The notes beneath the pieces were generated by a model. The model was given only the letters and a program-made list of their open reading frames with translations, ran no database searches and had not been told where the DNA came from. Positions 38,001-50,220 of a DNA stretch of 64,000 nt are shown here, piece by piece. The DNA comes from Mycteria americana (taxonomy: Eukaryota; Chordata; Aves; Ciconiiformes; Ciconiidae), in NCBI RefSeq assembly GCF_035582795.1, contig NC_134368.1, positions 41,655,501 to 41,719,500 on the forward strand, in the 5' to 3' direction. The first letter of the stretch is position 1. Each line of letters starts with the position of its first letter. The translations under genes were made by a program, and so were the position numbers.

Positions 38001-40144
38001 TTTATAAAAATAAGGTATATAACAGGTACAAAAGACTTCTAAGGAAGTAGGTGCTTCTGGAAAAACAATGAGCAAATACTCAGATTAGAGTCATAATTCA
38101 TAAAATGTCTTAAGAAAATTCACATGCTGCATGGCTGAAATGGGCAACAATAAACTTGTCTTAAACAAGAAAGAAAAATCAGAGGGGCAACCTGTAGTTT
38201 ATTGAATCCATATCTTAATTAACATAGAAAGCCATGCTCATAGGATTATGAAGAACACTGACAAATTAGTTTTCTTCCTTTGCCCTAAGAGAGAATTTTT
38301 TTTTTTTTCCAAAGGGGGGGTAGTAAAGCATTGTGCTTATATGTATATGTACTGAGTCACAAACAAAAACAAGTATATACAAATTTAGCCTCATCTAGAA
38401 TATAAAGCCCTTTGACCCATAGAATGATGATCAGGTCAGAGTGACTTAATCAGAAGACTTAAAACCCCATTATTATCTATTTTTTCTCTCTGTTAAGAAA
38501 AGCTGAAAAACTCCACAGCAATCCAAAGCTTTTTTAAACTATAGTACATAAAGTAAATAAGCTATAAACATTATACCATCTTACTTCCATGACAAGCAGG
38601 ACTGGAGAAAGTCTGTAGGGCTGGAGGAATTCTCAACTGTATTAATAAAAGGGAAAAAAATATGACACCATAAAGGTATCAGGAACATCATAACAAAATG
38701 CTTGTAACCATTGCCTAACCTACAAAGAGCACTAAAATGCAATGTTACTTCAGTCACTGAAACAGAAAAATGAAATTTTTCCAAATCTGAAAGAAAAGAC
38801 ATTTTTAATAGTTGCATTGAAATGCAATCTCATATATTTTTCACGTAGTTTTCATTTCTAACCACTAAAATAATGAAGAATGGATAATTAGTGATCTTAA
38901 AACGGAAATTTATTGTTTGTTGCACATAAAAATTGTTACTTTGGCTGAAAATGTGTCCTGATGTAACTCTACTTATCTCTGCAGCATTATATCGAAAAAT
39001 TAATCTGACCAGTTGAACTTATTCAAAATAAGAGGATAAAAGGGCAATTGAAAAATCTAAAACTGTGAAAAATCAGTAGAAAATCTAACTTGTCATAGAA
39101 ATATTTAAAATTCTCCTGAGGATTTTTCTTAGAAAATACCTCTTTAAAATCTTGATGATACAATGTTTCTGCTCCTGTTAGTTTAAGTGACAGTCTTTTC
39201 TCTGGCAAATGTGATTTAAGAGTTCTGTGCTTCTCTCTGATCTGATAAAATTATTATTATCTAAAACATTGCAGGATATGAAAATTGGCATTTTTATTGC
39301 ATTAGGAACTGACAACTTCATGACCTACAACAAATAAAAGAAATTTCATCTTTAATTAGTAAGCAACACATTATTGTCAGTTTTAACAGAAATAATAGGA
39401 AATGCATTCGGAATCTGAGTCTTTTTTGAGACATTGCAAACTTAATTCTTTCTCCTTTATTTGCTGTCTTTGGGTTTAGTACATATCACCCTCTTCCACT
39501 ACTCTTTCACAATTGGAGCCTCACTTTCCTTTTTTGGGTTTGGTTTTTTTTTTGTCCCTCAGAATGAAATTAATTTATTCACCAATAAAGCTCAAGTAGA
39601 ATTATTTTCATGCTGGAATAGAAAGACATTGGAAGGAAATTATCTCCTTGCATTAACCTTGAACTGCAGTAGAAGGTAATGTTACCTAATTCAGGAATCT
39701 AACTAGGAGTTCAGTTACCCTGGGTTCACAATGTAGATAATGTAAAGAGACTGAGTCTTCCAAAAGACAATTCAGAGAAAGAGGCAAATTTGGAGTCTTG
39801 TTTTGCTCCTCAGAAGAAACTCTTTCTGTCTGAGAGAATGGGACAGCAGTGACAGCTGATTCTGTATGTCACTTTCAGAACTGGATCCATGCAGCTGTGA
39901 CCTTCTGACACAGCTCCTGGCTTTCCAGAATGGCCCTGGCTTTTCATGAATCAATATTGCTGATGAATGGCCTCCAATAAGAGAAGTCTATTTGTATTCT
40001 GTTTTCTGTGAAGGATTTTAATTTCCAGTAGAGTGAAGTGATTGCTTTAAAATTTTATTGCAATTTTCAAAAATATTTGCTTTAAACATATTTATCCCCC
40101 CTTCTGAGCTCCCATTCCACAATATTTGCCTCGTCTATCCTGTT

Positions 40145-41350
40145 CTCCTTCTATGACAAGGTGACCCGCTTAGTGGATGAGGGAAAGGCTGTGGATTTTG
40201 TCTACCTAGACTTTAGTAAAGCCTTTGACACCATTTCCCACGGCATTTTCCTGGAGAAACTGGCTGCTCATGGCTTGAACAAGCGTACTCTTCACTGGGT
40301 AAAAAACTGGCTGGATGGCCGGGCCCAAAGAGTGGTGATGAATGGAGTTTACTCCAGTTCGTGGCCGGTCACAAGTGGTGTTCCCCAGGGCTCAGTATTG
40401 GGGCCAGTTCTGTTTAATATCTTTATCAACGATCTGGATGAGGGCATCGAGTGCACCCTCAGTAAGTTTGCAGATGACAACCAGGGAGTGTTGATCTGCT
40501 TGAGAGTAGGAAGGCTCTACAGAGGGACCTGGACAGGCTGGATCAATAGGCCAAGGCCAACTGTATGAGGTTCAACAAGGCCAATTGCAAGGTCCTGCAC
40601 TTGGGTCACAACAACCCCATGCAACGCTACAGGCTTGGGGAAGAGTGGCTGGAAAGCTGCCAGGCAGAAAAGGACCTGAGAGTGTTGGTTGACAGCTGCC
40701 TGAATATGAGCCAGCAGTGTGCCCAGGTGGCCAAGAAGGCCAATAGCATCCTGGCTTGTATCAGAAATAGTGTGGCCAGCAGGACTAGGAAGTGATTGTC
40801 CTGTACTTGGCACTGGTGAGGCCGCACCTCGAATACTGTGCTCAGTTTTGGGCCCCTCACTACAAGAGAGACATTGAGGTGCTGGAGCGTGTCCAGAGAA
40901 GGGCAACGAAGCTGGTGAAGGGTCTGGAGCAGAAGTCTGATGAGGAGTGGCTGAGGGAACGGGGGTTGTTTAGTTTGGAGAAAAGGAGGCTGAGGGGAGA
41001 CCTTATTGCTCTCTACAACTACCTGAAAGGAGGTTGTAGAGAGGTGGGGTCGGTCTCTTCTCCCAGGTAACAAGTGATAGGACAAGAGGAAATGGCCTCA
41101 AGTTGTGCCAAGGGAGATTTAGGCTGGATATTAGGAAATTTTACTTCACTGAAAGGGTTATCAAGCATTGGAACAGGCTGCCCAGGGAAGTGGTTGAGTC
41201 ACCATTGCTGGAGGTATTTAAAAGACATGTAGACGTGGCACTTAGGGACATGGTTTAGTGGTAGACTTGGCAGTGTTAGGTTAATGGTTGGACTTGATGA
41301 TCTTAAGTGTCTTTTCCAACCTAAGTGATTCTATAATTCTATGATTCTAT
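40145..41350 (+). mobile_element. CR1 LINE, 1.2-kb 5'-truncated copy with RT motifs
   Basis: Plus-strand CR1 in GLRA3 intron 1. Translation from about 40149 gives the reverse-transcriptase core: [37 protein letters not shown] and the catalytic FADD, with the open frame running to 40568. Short deletions and premature stops then break the frame. The C-terminal region continues in 40565-40795 ([19 protein letters not shown]) and 40792-41070 ([20 protein letters not shown]). The 3' UTR follows and ends in tandem octamers (ATTCTATGATTCTAT) at 41350. It lacks the ORF2 endonuclease and the N-terminal part, so it is dead. It is the best preserved LINE in the window and lies in the sense orientation of GLRA3. 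Confidence 0.97.
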
Positions 41351-44252
41351 CTTCAAGGCTTTCAAAAGTTAAAATTGTTTATTGAAATAAAACACAGAGA
41401 ATTGCATTTCTCTTCTGACACAGCTATCTCAGGTAGCCAGTTGAAACACATCACACCTCAAAAGAACATCTGTGTCATGCTACTTGACTGAACAAATGCA
41501 TTTTAATGACAAACTGTGCAAAAATTTGGAAAAACCTTAGTTTTATCCACAAAAATCAAACAAATTAGTATTGTTTATGCTTTACATTGACATACTATTT
41601 TGCCTAAAATTGGAAGCAGTTTTTTTTTCTTTCTTGAAGAGCAAGATTTATTATTTTTGTACAAACAAGGAAAACACTTTAATTTGCATTAACATTTGTT
41701 ACTTCTTATTTTAAGCTGTCACATTCTGGAACATTCTTCTGTCAAAAAAAAGGTATTTTTGTCAGGTTTATGTTCACTCTTGGAACAATGTGTGCAAATT
41801 CTATATACTATAAACTCTGATCTTGTTAGTCCTTTACCTACTTTAATTAATAGATCAGATAATTAGAGACACTCCCTTTACAAAAAAAAAAAAATCCTAT
41901 GCTTCTGACCTCTTCAAACATAATGTTCGTTTTTCCCATTAATCCTACCAAATATATTTTATGAAGAGATCTATATCTCACAGAAGAGGGTTTAAAGACT
42001 GTCTTCATACCACAAAATCTTACTGCCAGAATTTTCAAAATGCAATTATCAAGGCACTGTCAGATGATCAGACACCACCAATTTGAGGATCGTTTCATTT
42101 TAGCAGACCTTGTTAATTACATGGTTACACTGAATATTTTTTGTTTTAAAATTGATGAATTTTATCACCGTTACTTACAGTTACAGAATCAAGGGAAGTA
42201 GTCATGAGATTAATTCATCTAACCATTATTGATGAACCAGTGAATAAGTACCAGTTCAGATTAATTTACTGAAATGCTTTTGTGTATTGCTGTTTGTGAG
42301 ATGCAACTGAGTACATATTGGCTGGCTGCTGTTTTTACTTTCCTTATGAGTGTGTACTTAATTTCCTTGAGCTTCTCTGCAAAGCTTTTTAATATAAAGT
42401 ACATTAAAAGCATTCAAACACCAGCTGGAGAGACGTTGGCCACATTTGTGGTCTGAGAGAACAAGCTAAGTAATGAAATGAAAGAGCTATTGGACCATCA
42501 TAATGTATGCAAAGCATCGTATAACAGCTCTGTATAAGCATTGTAAGATGAAATACAAAACTTCTACTTCTCTGAATGGCTAAACTGGATTGTGTTTGAG
42601 ACAAAAGAAATAATTTATCATCAGATGAGAAAAATCAGCAAACCAAATATGGCAGTAACTTGATGTTAATATAAGATTTTCAAGATAAAATACATAGATA
42701 GTTTAACTATGGAAGGAAGAAAATGAACACACCATCTAATTCAAAGATAATTTGTATCAATTAGTGTGTTCACTAATTGATCAATTGTGTTCAAAAGTAA
42801 GTTAGTGAGACTTTGGAGACTACTCTCAGAATAACTTGGATAAATTAGGGGACTGCTCTAACGTGGACTTGGAAACTTGTCTCTGGGAAGTTTCCAGTGG
42901 AAGGTATCATTACAGCACATCATACTCTTTCTTTATCTCTGTCATCCACCTGTAGCAGCAACAAACCGGGAAAAGTCAGCAAATGATGTAAGATGTAATT
43001 TCTTTCTTCACCTCTTGTCTATACTATTCTTATTAAGCCCTTCTGGAGGGCTACAACCTTTCTTACACAAAAGTTGACAGTAGCCCATTACTTCTTTTCT
43101 TCAATATTTTCAAATAAATAGATATACTTTTAAGGCTGAAACAACACACTGAAAGTGATTTTTAAGAACCCACCTTGAAGATGAAAAGTTTAAAAGAGAG
43201 AAGAGAAATCAGTGAAAAACAGTACTTTCTATAGCACACATATGATACCAAAGTCTCAAAGGCAGTACAATTGAAATTACTTTTGAAAATATACCTTTTA
43301 AAATAAAGCATATATAAAGCACTTTCATTTGTAAGGTTCCTTTCCTTTATTTGTGCTTTGGTAAAAATGTGCAGAAGTTTAGGGCAGACAAAAAAGAGAC
43401 AGGAGTAGGAATACATGGTTCTTCAAAAAACATGGGAAAGCAATCTGTTTTGTAGCTTTAAATGTTTTAGACAAGGAAACATTTGTGGAGATTGTGAAAT
43501 TCCCTTTGAAGAGTTTTTATTTTGGAGAAAGGGAAGAGAGTGAGGTTTTCTCTCACAAACATGCCTACTTTAAATAGACATTTCAGGAGCACAGATTCAT
43601 GACCCATGCTTTCTCTTGCTAGCTAAATTGCCAGCTGCAAGATGAGATCTCCCATTTAAATTCTGTAGATGTTGGTGCTCTGGCTGTATAGCAATGTTAA
43701 CTATATATTTTTTTCAGAGTTCTGTAGTAGTAGTTATTTTAAACACATAAAAGAATCAATAATAATGCAAATATATCCTCAGCAGAGAGGTTAGAAAAGA
43801 ACTATGTTGCATCACCTGCAATCACAGTCATACATATCACAGCATCCTAATATCTAGCTCCATCTTGAAACACACGGGGCTTTTCTGTCTCTACTCAAGT
43901 GCTAACCTATTCCTGAACTGAAGTGTTTCAGTGGTTGAAAGCCTTTTAATTTATGATCTAAATTTATCGCTGGCCTCTTCATATCAATTTGCTTTCATGA
44001 CAATATTATCATTTAGCTTAAAATTCTTTCCTCTTTGCAGGTGCATGTCATAGAACATTAGCTCATTTTTTCCTAGTAGTGGTCAATCTCTGATTTTTTA
44101 AGCTGCCTGCAGTTTGTGGGCAGCTCAAGTGCAGTTTCCATTCTGGAGCTTAATTCCATACTGTGCTAAGACCTGATGCTCATACAGCTGCTAGGTAAGT
44201 CAAATACACAGCTGTGAAAGGAATTGAGTAAAATGGGCCAACATTACCACAC

Positions 44253-44280
44253 GTAACCTGCAACCCAGATTACAGGTTAC
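44253..44280. repeat. 8-bp inverted repeat with 12-base spacer
   Basis: GTAACCTG at 44253-44260 is the exact reverse complement of CAGGTTAC at 44273-44280, a potential small hairpin. No associated gene or terminator function is evident. Confidence 0.6.
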
Positions 44281-44639
44281 AGTACAGGCAACTGCAAGTC
44301 TGCAACCCATCCCCAGTGTAGAAGGACCCTGAGAAGACACCATTTTCCACTTTGAACTACACCCAGTGCTTCCCTTCCTTAACCTCTTCAAGTCCATAGT
44401 GTCTTTTGGCAATCCGAAGATTTCTGCATGAGATTTGTAATGTCTATTCTGAATTTAGCCTGCTTTTCTATATATCATAGGTCATTCCTTTTCACCAAGC
44501 TAGCCATATATGAAACACAATACCTTATATTTTGCTAAATTCTTTCTTCCAGAAAGCTGTACTGTCTTGGCTGGTACAGTTTGATCTTCTGTTAAGTTAC
44601 CTTTATTGTTAAAGTGTGTGCCTAGATTCCCACTTGAAT

Positions 44640-45350
44640 TTGTCTGTCTCTCATTGATTTTTCTTCTGCCTTTCTTCTTTAGATAAATGTCCAGCATCTT
44701 CTGCCCGTTTGAGGTATTTATGCACCTCAATCATGTTATTTTTTCAATCTTCTTTTTGATAAACTAAGCAGATTGAGCTCTTGAAGTTTCTTACTTTGAT
44801 AAAATTTCCCTAACTCTCAGATATGGTTTATTGGCTTTGTTCAGTACCTTTTCCAATGCTTTAATGTCCTTTTAAAACTTGGACATGGAATTTGATGCAA
44901 TGTCCCAGAACTGGTCTCATTAATATCATATAAAATAAGTGACCTTCATGCTTCTAACTCACTCTTTCAATCTTTCCACACCACTGGATGACACAGTAGT
45001 GCAGTGAGAACTTTACCACAACAGTGCTGAGTTGTTCAACTTGAATTCTGAATCCTGCTTCAGACTCAACTACTTTCTCCAACTCTGCCCACATTCCCAA
45101 TTCATAGATCTCTTAATATCCTTCCTCTGTTTCTTTTAAACTGTTCTACTTAAATGGACTCAACTTAAGAAATGGGTTATTTTCTTGCTCTCATCAATAT
45201 TTATATCTCTGTCAATTTTTTTTTGCAATTCTTAATTTTAAACCATCAATGATTTTGTATTTTCTTTCCAGATCATAGGTGGCAGTGCTGAACACCATTC
45301 TTACTACAGCTTCCTACAGTAGCTTTTTGTCTACAATTTAGGATGTGGGT
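44640..45350 (-). mobile_element. Decayed CR1-like LINE fragment, antisense
   Basis: The general antisense layout of a CR1-superfamily ORF2 3' half can be followed with much divergence: TAAACTAAGCAGATTGAGCT, then CCCAGAACTGGTCTCATTAA, then CTTCATGCTTCTAACTCACT, GTGCTGAGTTGTTCAACTTG and a block near 45260 ending TGCTGAACA. Each block sits in the order expected for an old CR1-type element. No open frame survives. The assignment rests on word order and spacing, not on an alignment. Confidence 0.5.
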
Positions 45351-46429
45351 GCTGATCTAGAGAAGCTACATCTTGGCTGTGCCGGGCTGCTTCTTACTCT
45401 CTAACATTTATATCCCACTGTAAATGTCTTCAGCTTGACCTAAGTTTCTGACTCAAATATGACTTTTGGTAGGTCATGCATGGTCACAGACCTGTGATTC
45501 AGGATGTTTTCCTATCTCAGTCCACAAAATTCCAACTTGACAGTCTTCAAGGCATGATGCAAAGCTCATCTCTCCTCAGATTTTAGGTGAACACTGATTC
45601 AACAGACAGAATAGACCAAAGACAGGAGTAATTATAGTCCTGGTTATTCTAATTTTCTGTTCATGCCTGGTTTTGTATAACAGGTTATTTGGAAAAAAAA
45701 TTCTTACCCTAACTTCTGATGGTGTAAACTCAGCCAGTCACAAATGATGTTTTGAAATCATTGTTTGACAACATTTTCTATTCTTTTCTTGATTTTTGTC
45801 CACTACTTTAGTTAATATTTAATTGTTTAGCAGGGCTTAATTTACATTGTAAAGATGTTCAGGACACATTCAGAAAAATGAAATAAAGTACTGCTTTAAG
45901 TCTGAAATTGGAAAATATTTTAAATCCTTATAACTGTTAGTAATATTTACTGATAACCCACAGGAAAAACACAGAATCACTACCAGGGATAGCATTGTTG
46001 TTGGTAACTTTTCCTGGTAAAATATGAATAGACCAGAAGACTGGGAGGTTATAATCTGTCTCCAATAAAAGACTTCAGCAATGGGAAGCCTTCGCTGACT
46101 CTACTTGTGAACAAAAATGTACAACTTTCCTTCTCGGTAATTTAAAGTTGCGTAATGACTTTATGCTAATCACAAGTCTATTGTAGCTTACTTTTGAATG
46201 CACCACAGGATAAAAGTTTTGCTGATATTAAATTCTTATAGTTCTGCCTGTAAGAAAGCACATGCACAAATTCTTTAAAAATGCAACAGGTCAGAGTAAA
46301 TTCCCTCTAGAGTTGCTCAAAGCCATTCCTGCAATTATGAGAGAGTTGTGTATCGAGGAGGAAGCTATGTGCATTAACACTAAAAGGAGCTAAATTCATA
46401 CTTCATGAAAGGAGCGTAACTTTCTCTAA

Positions 46430-46497
46430 CCACTTAGCCAGAGGCTTATTTTTCAGAGGCAATCCACTTAGCCAGAGGCTTATTTTTCAGAGGCAAT
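46430..46497 (+). repeat. Perfect 34-bp tandem duplication
   Basis: The 34-base unit starting CCACTTAGCCAGAGG and ending TTCAGAGGCAAT occurs twice in a row without a mismatch (46430-46463 and 46464-46497). Perfect identity in neutral intron sequence suggests a recent duplication or an assembly artefact. Confidence 0.97.
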
Positions 46498-47737
46498 GTA
46501 CAATAAAACTGGAGACTTCTTACCATGCAGAATTTTTATTTTAATTTGTAAACAGAAAACCCATACTTTGCCAGGTAGGCCTTCCTAAAATCCACTGCCT
46601 TACTCAGGTTTTACTATATTACCAAGTCTTGGTCCTTTTTAACTAGAAGAGTATTCCATAAGTCAGCTCAGATAGATGAAAGTATTATTTGTCCAACAGT
46701 ATTCTTGAAATACGTGTTTTCAATTAAAGGTAATTTGAAAGGGCAGAATTCTGCAGCGCTCAACCAGCTTTTACACAGTAACAAACCAAGGGGAGAAAAG
46801 GGGAAAACATTCCTTGAAGAAATATTTAGTTACAAATTACAGCTGATTTCTAAAATAAAACTTGCTTATACATAATATATTACTTTTGCTGAATATATTG
46901 TTTTCAGAAGCAGGCAATAAAATTATTCAAGATATTTTGAGACTTCTAACTGACTAATGAAAGCAAATATTAATGATGGTATCATACAAAAAGGTAAATG
47001 TCACTTTGAGAAAATCCATTATCACAGCAATTACTATGTTTCCTATTCACCATTAGTTACCTCAATTTCAAAGTACTCTATTCCATAGCAGCCTTTAAAA
47101 GCAACAACTACAAGTACAACAAAGAAAGATTTAGAAAAAGTTCAGAGAAGTGAAAAAAAGACAAACAAATTCCTATTCACAGAAAGCGATCAATATTGAA
47201 GCTAACAATGAGCCTTTCTATATTTGTGTTCTGGAGAATTTATTTATAGCCAGAAAAAAATATAGGATATATATATTGTGTAGTGTAGGAATTCTACATA
47301 CCCTGTAGAATAGGAATGTAACTTCATTATACAAGAGTATAGGAAAGAAATCTAAGTGTTATATATATGTATATTCACAGTACCTGGATTCTCCTGCCTT
47401 GCAAATAGATAAAATCCAGCAAAGTGTAATTGGACACTCATATTTTATTTGCTTTATAACCACGTATGATGTTTGCAGAAATATAAATGACTATGAGTTG
47501 CAATAATGTGATGAATCAGATACATTCAGAATGATTGATAATGAAAATTATGTCAGAGACCAATAAGATAATTTCAAATTGAACTAGAAAAATAATATAT
47601 TGAGTACTTACTTTCTCAGAAAGGGAAATACATTGTCCAGCTATAGGAAGAAATAAAGAACTAGGTTAGCTACTGAAGGAGATTAAATAAACATTTTTAC
47701 TGAAAGATAATACTGAAAGAGATACCAAAGTATTGGG

Positions 47738-47792
47738 AACAATTTAGAAATATCCAACAATTTAGAAATTTATGAACAATCTAGAAATATGC
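47738..47792 (+). repeat. Three imperfect copies of an 18-19-bp unit
   Basis: AACAATTTAGAAATATCC, AACAATTTAGAAATTTATG and AACAATCTAGAAATATGC follow one another directly. Confidence 0.85.
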
Positions 47793-49421
47793 AAATCAAA
47801 TTACGCATAGAATAGAATAAACACTAGATAAGCAAATAAGCAGAATGATTAATTTTTAACTCTCTGATTTCAGTTAATATTACAATTAAAAGACTTATTT
47901 GGTGGTTTAAATTAAAATATGAGTAAACCACAGCATTCTAGAGGTTTCTATGTTCATATTCTGTGTGTGTCCAAATTTGTAACGCTCAAGACTTAATATG
48001 AAATATTTTTTTATTTAAGATATTAAATCCAAATTTCAAATTTGAAGACAGAATTTTTAGTAGACCTTCTAAATGGAAATTGCCATAAAAGTGTAACTTT
48101 TGATGTCCTGAGTAACACGGTCTTGGGGGGAAAAAAAAGACATTTGCAGTCTGCACTTAACATGGCATCTGCATATACCCACACGTGTATGGAATTTTTC
48201 CATTTTGGAACATCCATTGTTAACAGGCAAACTTCAGCATAGGTTTTTTATGAGTTAGAAAATTCCTAAGAGTTTTACGTTATTCCCTGTGTTTACTTCT
48301 AAACAAAGGCATGTTTAAGCACTTCTAAAAGAGTGAATTGGCATTAATAGGAGGCAATGAAGTGAGTAAGTAAAAGAGATTCACATCCTTCTGCAAAAGA
48401 TTTTTTACTAGAAGTTGGCACAAACAAGAAATGCTCTTTATCTTTTTTGAGAATCCATAAGCCACAAATGGTTTTAGTTGCACTGTGTGTCACAATGTTA
48501 CTCACGATTTTATTTATATATATATATTTACTTACTGTGTTGTTTTTTCAATGTGATGGCCAGCACTTGAGTAAGAGTTCCACAACAATAAAGACCTTTT
48601 CTTCGGCTCTACATGGCTGATCACAGTGCTCATACTTTTCTCTATTGGCATGTGCGGAGCACACTTTAGAATGTCAGTGAGAGTTCTGCGTACGTATAGA
48701 GAGGAGGCTATAGGAGATGACATTTGCCATGTGGCCCTGGGATGAAAATTTTGCCCTAAGATAGTTCCTTCAGTAAGTTATGGGGTTTTTTCCACTGTAG
48801 CAGTCACTTTTGTTTTAACAGAAAATGAACATCTAAGACAATGTTAAAGAATACCATTTGCCAAGAGACTGTTTGATATGTTGTATTATGTTTAAATATC
48901 AACATAAAACATTAGGCAAACAAAAATTGGTGGTAGTAGTACTATTCTATGAAAGTTCCTTACTACTTTTTTTTTCCTGATTTAGGCTTCTATTACACCA
49001 CACCCAGTTAAACAGACCAATCCCAGAGTAGACTCCAAATTATGACATTCCAAATGCACAGCTATTTGTGTAGATGACATTATTTAACTGTGATAATGGA
49101 TTGATTACTGTTGAGCGGCAGTGTTATTAATATCCAGAAGTCCTGAGAAAGAGGTAACAGCAACCTATAATGATGCAGTTTAGGAAAATAAAATTTGCAT
49201 ATAAAATGACAGATATAAAAAGAACTTACTGTTTCCATTTCTTTGCTACAACTACTTTTGAAGCATAAACTAGCTTGAAAAGCAATTTAGCTTTGCTATT
49301 TTCCTGTTCATACAAGAATGAACTAAGTGATTGACTGTGTAAAATCAAAGTTTCCCTAACAAAATCTCTAACAAAATGTTTTGTTCTGTTTTTTTGTTTG
49401 TTTGTTTTTCCTTGCTGTTAG

Positions 49422-49549
49422 CTTGGTAGCCACAAAGGAAACAGACAGTGCAAGATCTCGTAGCATGCCAATGTCGCCATCTGATTTCCTGGATAAGCTA
49501 ATGGGTAGGATGTCAGGCTACGATGCAAGGATCAGACCAAATTTCAAAG
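49422..49549 (+). CDS. GLRA3: GLRA3 coding exon 2: signal cleavage region and mature N-terminus
   Basis: This 128-bp exon (one base completing Ser24, 42 codons, one base of codon 67) encodes residues 25-66. It begins [14 protein letters not shown], continues with the alpha-subunit signature [12 protein letters not shown] and ends [12 protein letters not shown]. The signal peptide of mammalian GLRA3 ends at residue 33, which corresponds to Ser33 here. [14 protein letters not shown] is characteristic of alpha-3 rather than alpha-1 or alpha-2. The acceptor is TTGCTGTTAG after a T-rich tract, and the donor is AAAG followed by GTAATT. Residues 39 and 54 are Met, where the mammalian protein as I remember it has Ala and Thr. 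An apparent start upstream of 49422 and readthrough after 49549 are intronic. Confidence 0.97.
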
Positions 49550-50180
49550 GTAATTCCAAAACTAAATGTTCAGGTTTTCAGTATTTCACTATTTTGTCTT
49601 ACACAGATGCAGTTTCTGGAACAAATATGAAAACAAAGAAGTACACTTATTGAAAAAAAAGTGCCTTCTTTTGCCTTTCTTTGCCATGACAGTTCATTTC
49701 AGTAGCAATATGTTCTATTCCTGTCACTTTCCAGCTGCCCAAATGCAGACCTTTTGAAAATTGAGCTTATCATTAGATTTGAGTTGTCGTAATGGGAGTT
49801 GGTTTTTTTTGCTTTCTGAAATGCTTGTTAATGGATTCAAAATCCCACCTTGGACTACCATAGCCTGAAGCACTCCAGAAAGCAAGTTCTGCTAAAGACA
49901 AGCCAAACCCTCATACCTGTCTGTTCCTAACTAAAAGGAAGAGTGTGTTAATGACATGACCATCAGAGTCAAACTCAAGAGAGCTTATCTCAGTTAAAAA
50001 TCTATCACCAAATTCTCCCGTGACATTAGATTCCTCACTCCTGTGCCCCACTTCTACTTTGAAATGGCAAAAGGGACCATCTTTCCTCTTGTTCCTTTCT
50101 CTGTTCTCAGTTCTTCACTGAAACTGCAGGTTCGCAGTACCTGGAATTGTCTCTTGGTGTGTGCTTTTTATGCGCTTATC

Positions 50181-50220
50181 ACAAAGGAGATTCAAACAAG
50201 ACAAAGGAGATTCAAAGAAG
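50181..50220 (+). repeat. 20-bp tandem duplication, one mismatch
   Basis: ACAAAGGAGATTCAAACAAG is followed directly by ACAAAGGAGATTCAAAGAAG. Confidence 0.92.

Larger units (their letters stand above)
27396..49421 (+). other. GLRA3: GLRA3 intron 1 (22,026 bp)
   Basis: The intron runs from donor GTGAGT after exon 1 to acceptor TTGCTGTTAG before exon 2, with a long T-rich pyrimidine tract at 49381-49411. It is almost entirely AT-rich non-coding DNA. Recognised contents are the dispersed repeat copy B (33497-33629), a GC-richer tract (31360-31960), a CR1 element (40145-41350), a decayed CR1-like stretch (44640-45350) and small tandem duplications. In 27560-31360, 34000-40140 and 45360-49380 I see no further gene or classified repeat beyond those listed. 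Confidence 0.85.

Noticed and set aside
40145..41350. A functional reverse transcriptase gene
   Set aside because: The RT motifs belong to a 5'-truncated CR1 with frame breaks after the FADD motif. The endonuclease and N-terminal part are missing.
49381..49421. Alternative start of GLRA3 within the apparent frame before exon 2
   Set aside because: This is the T-rich pyrimidine tract and acceptor of intron 1. The frame starts only with a TTG, and exon 1 gives the proper signal peptide.
49550..49653. Readthrough coding sequence after exon 2
   Set aside because: A consensus GT donor lies at 49550 and the phase matches exon 3 exactly. The downstream residues do not resemble any glycine receptor.
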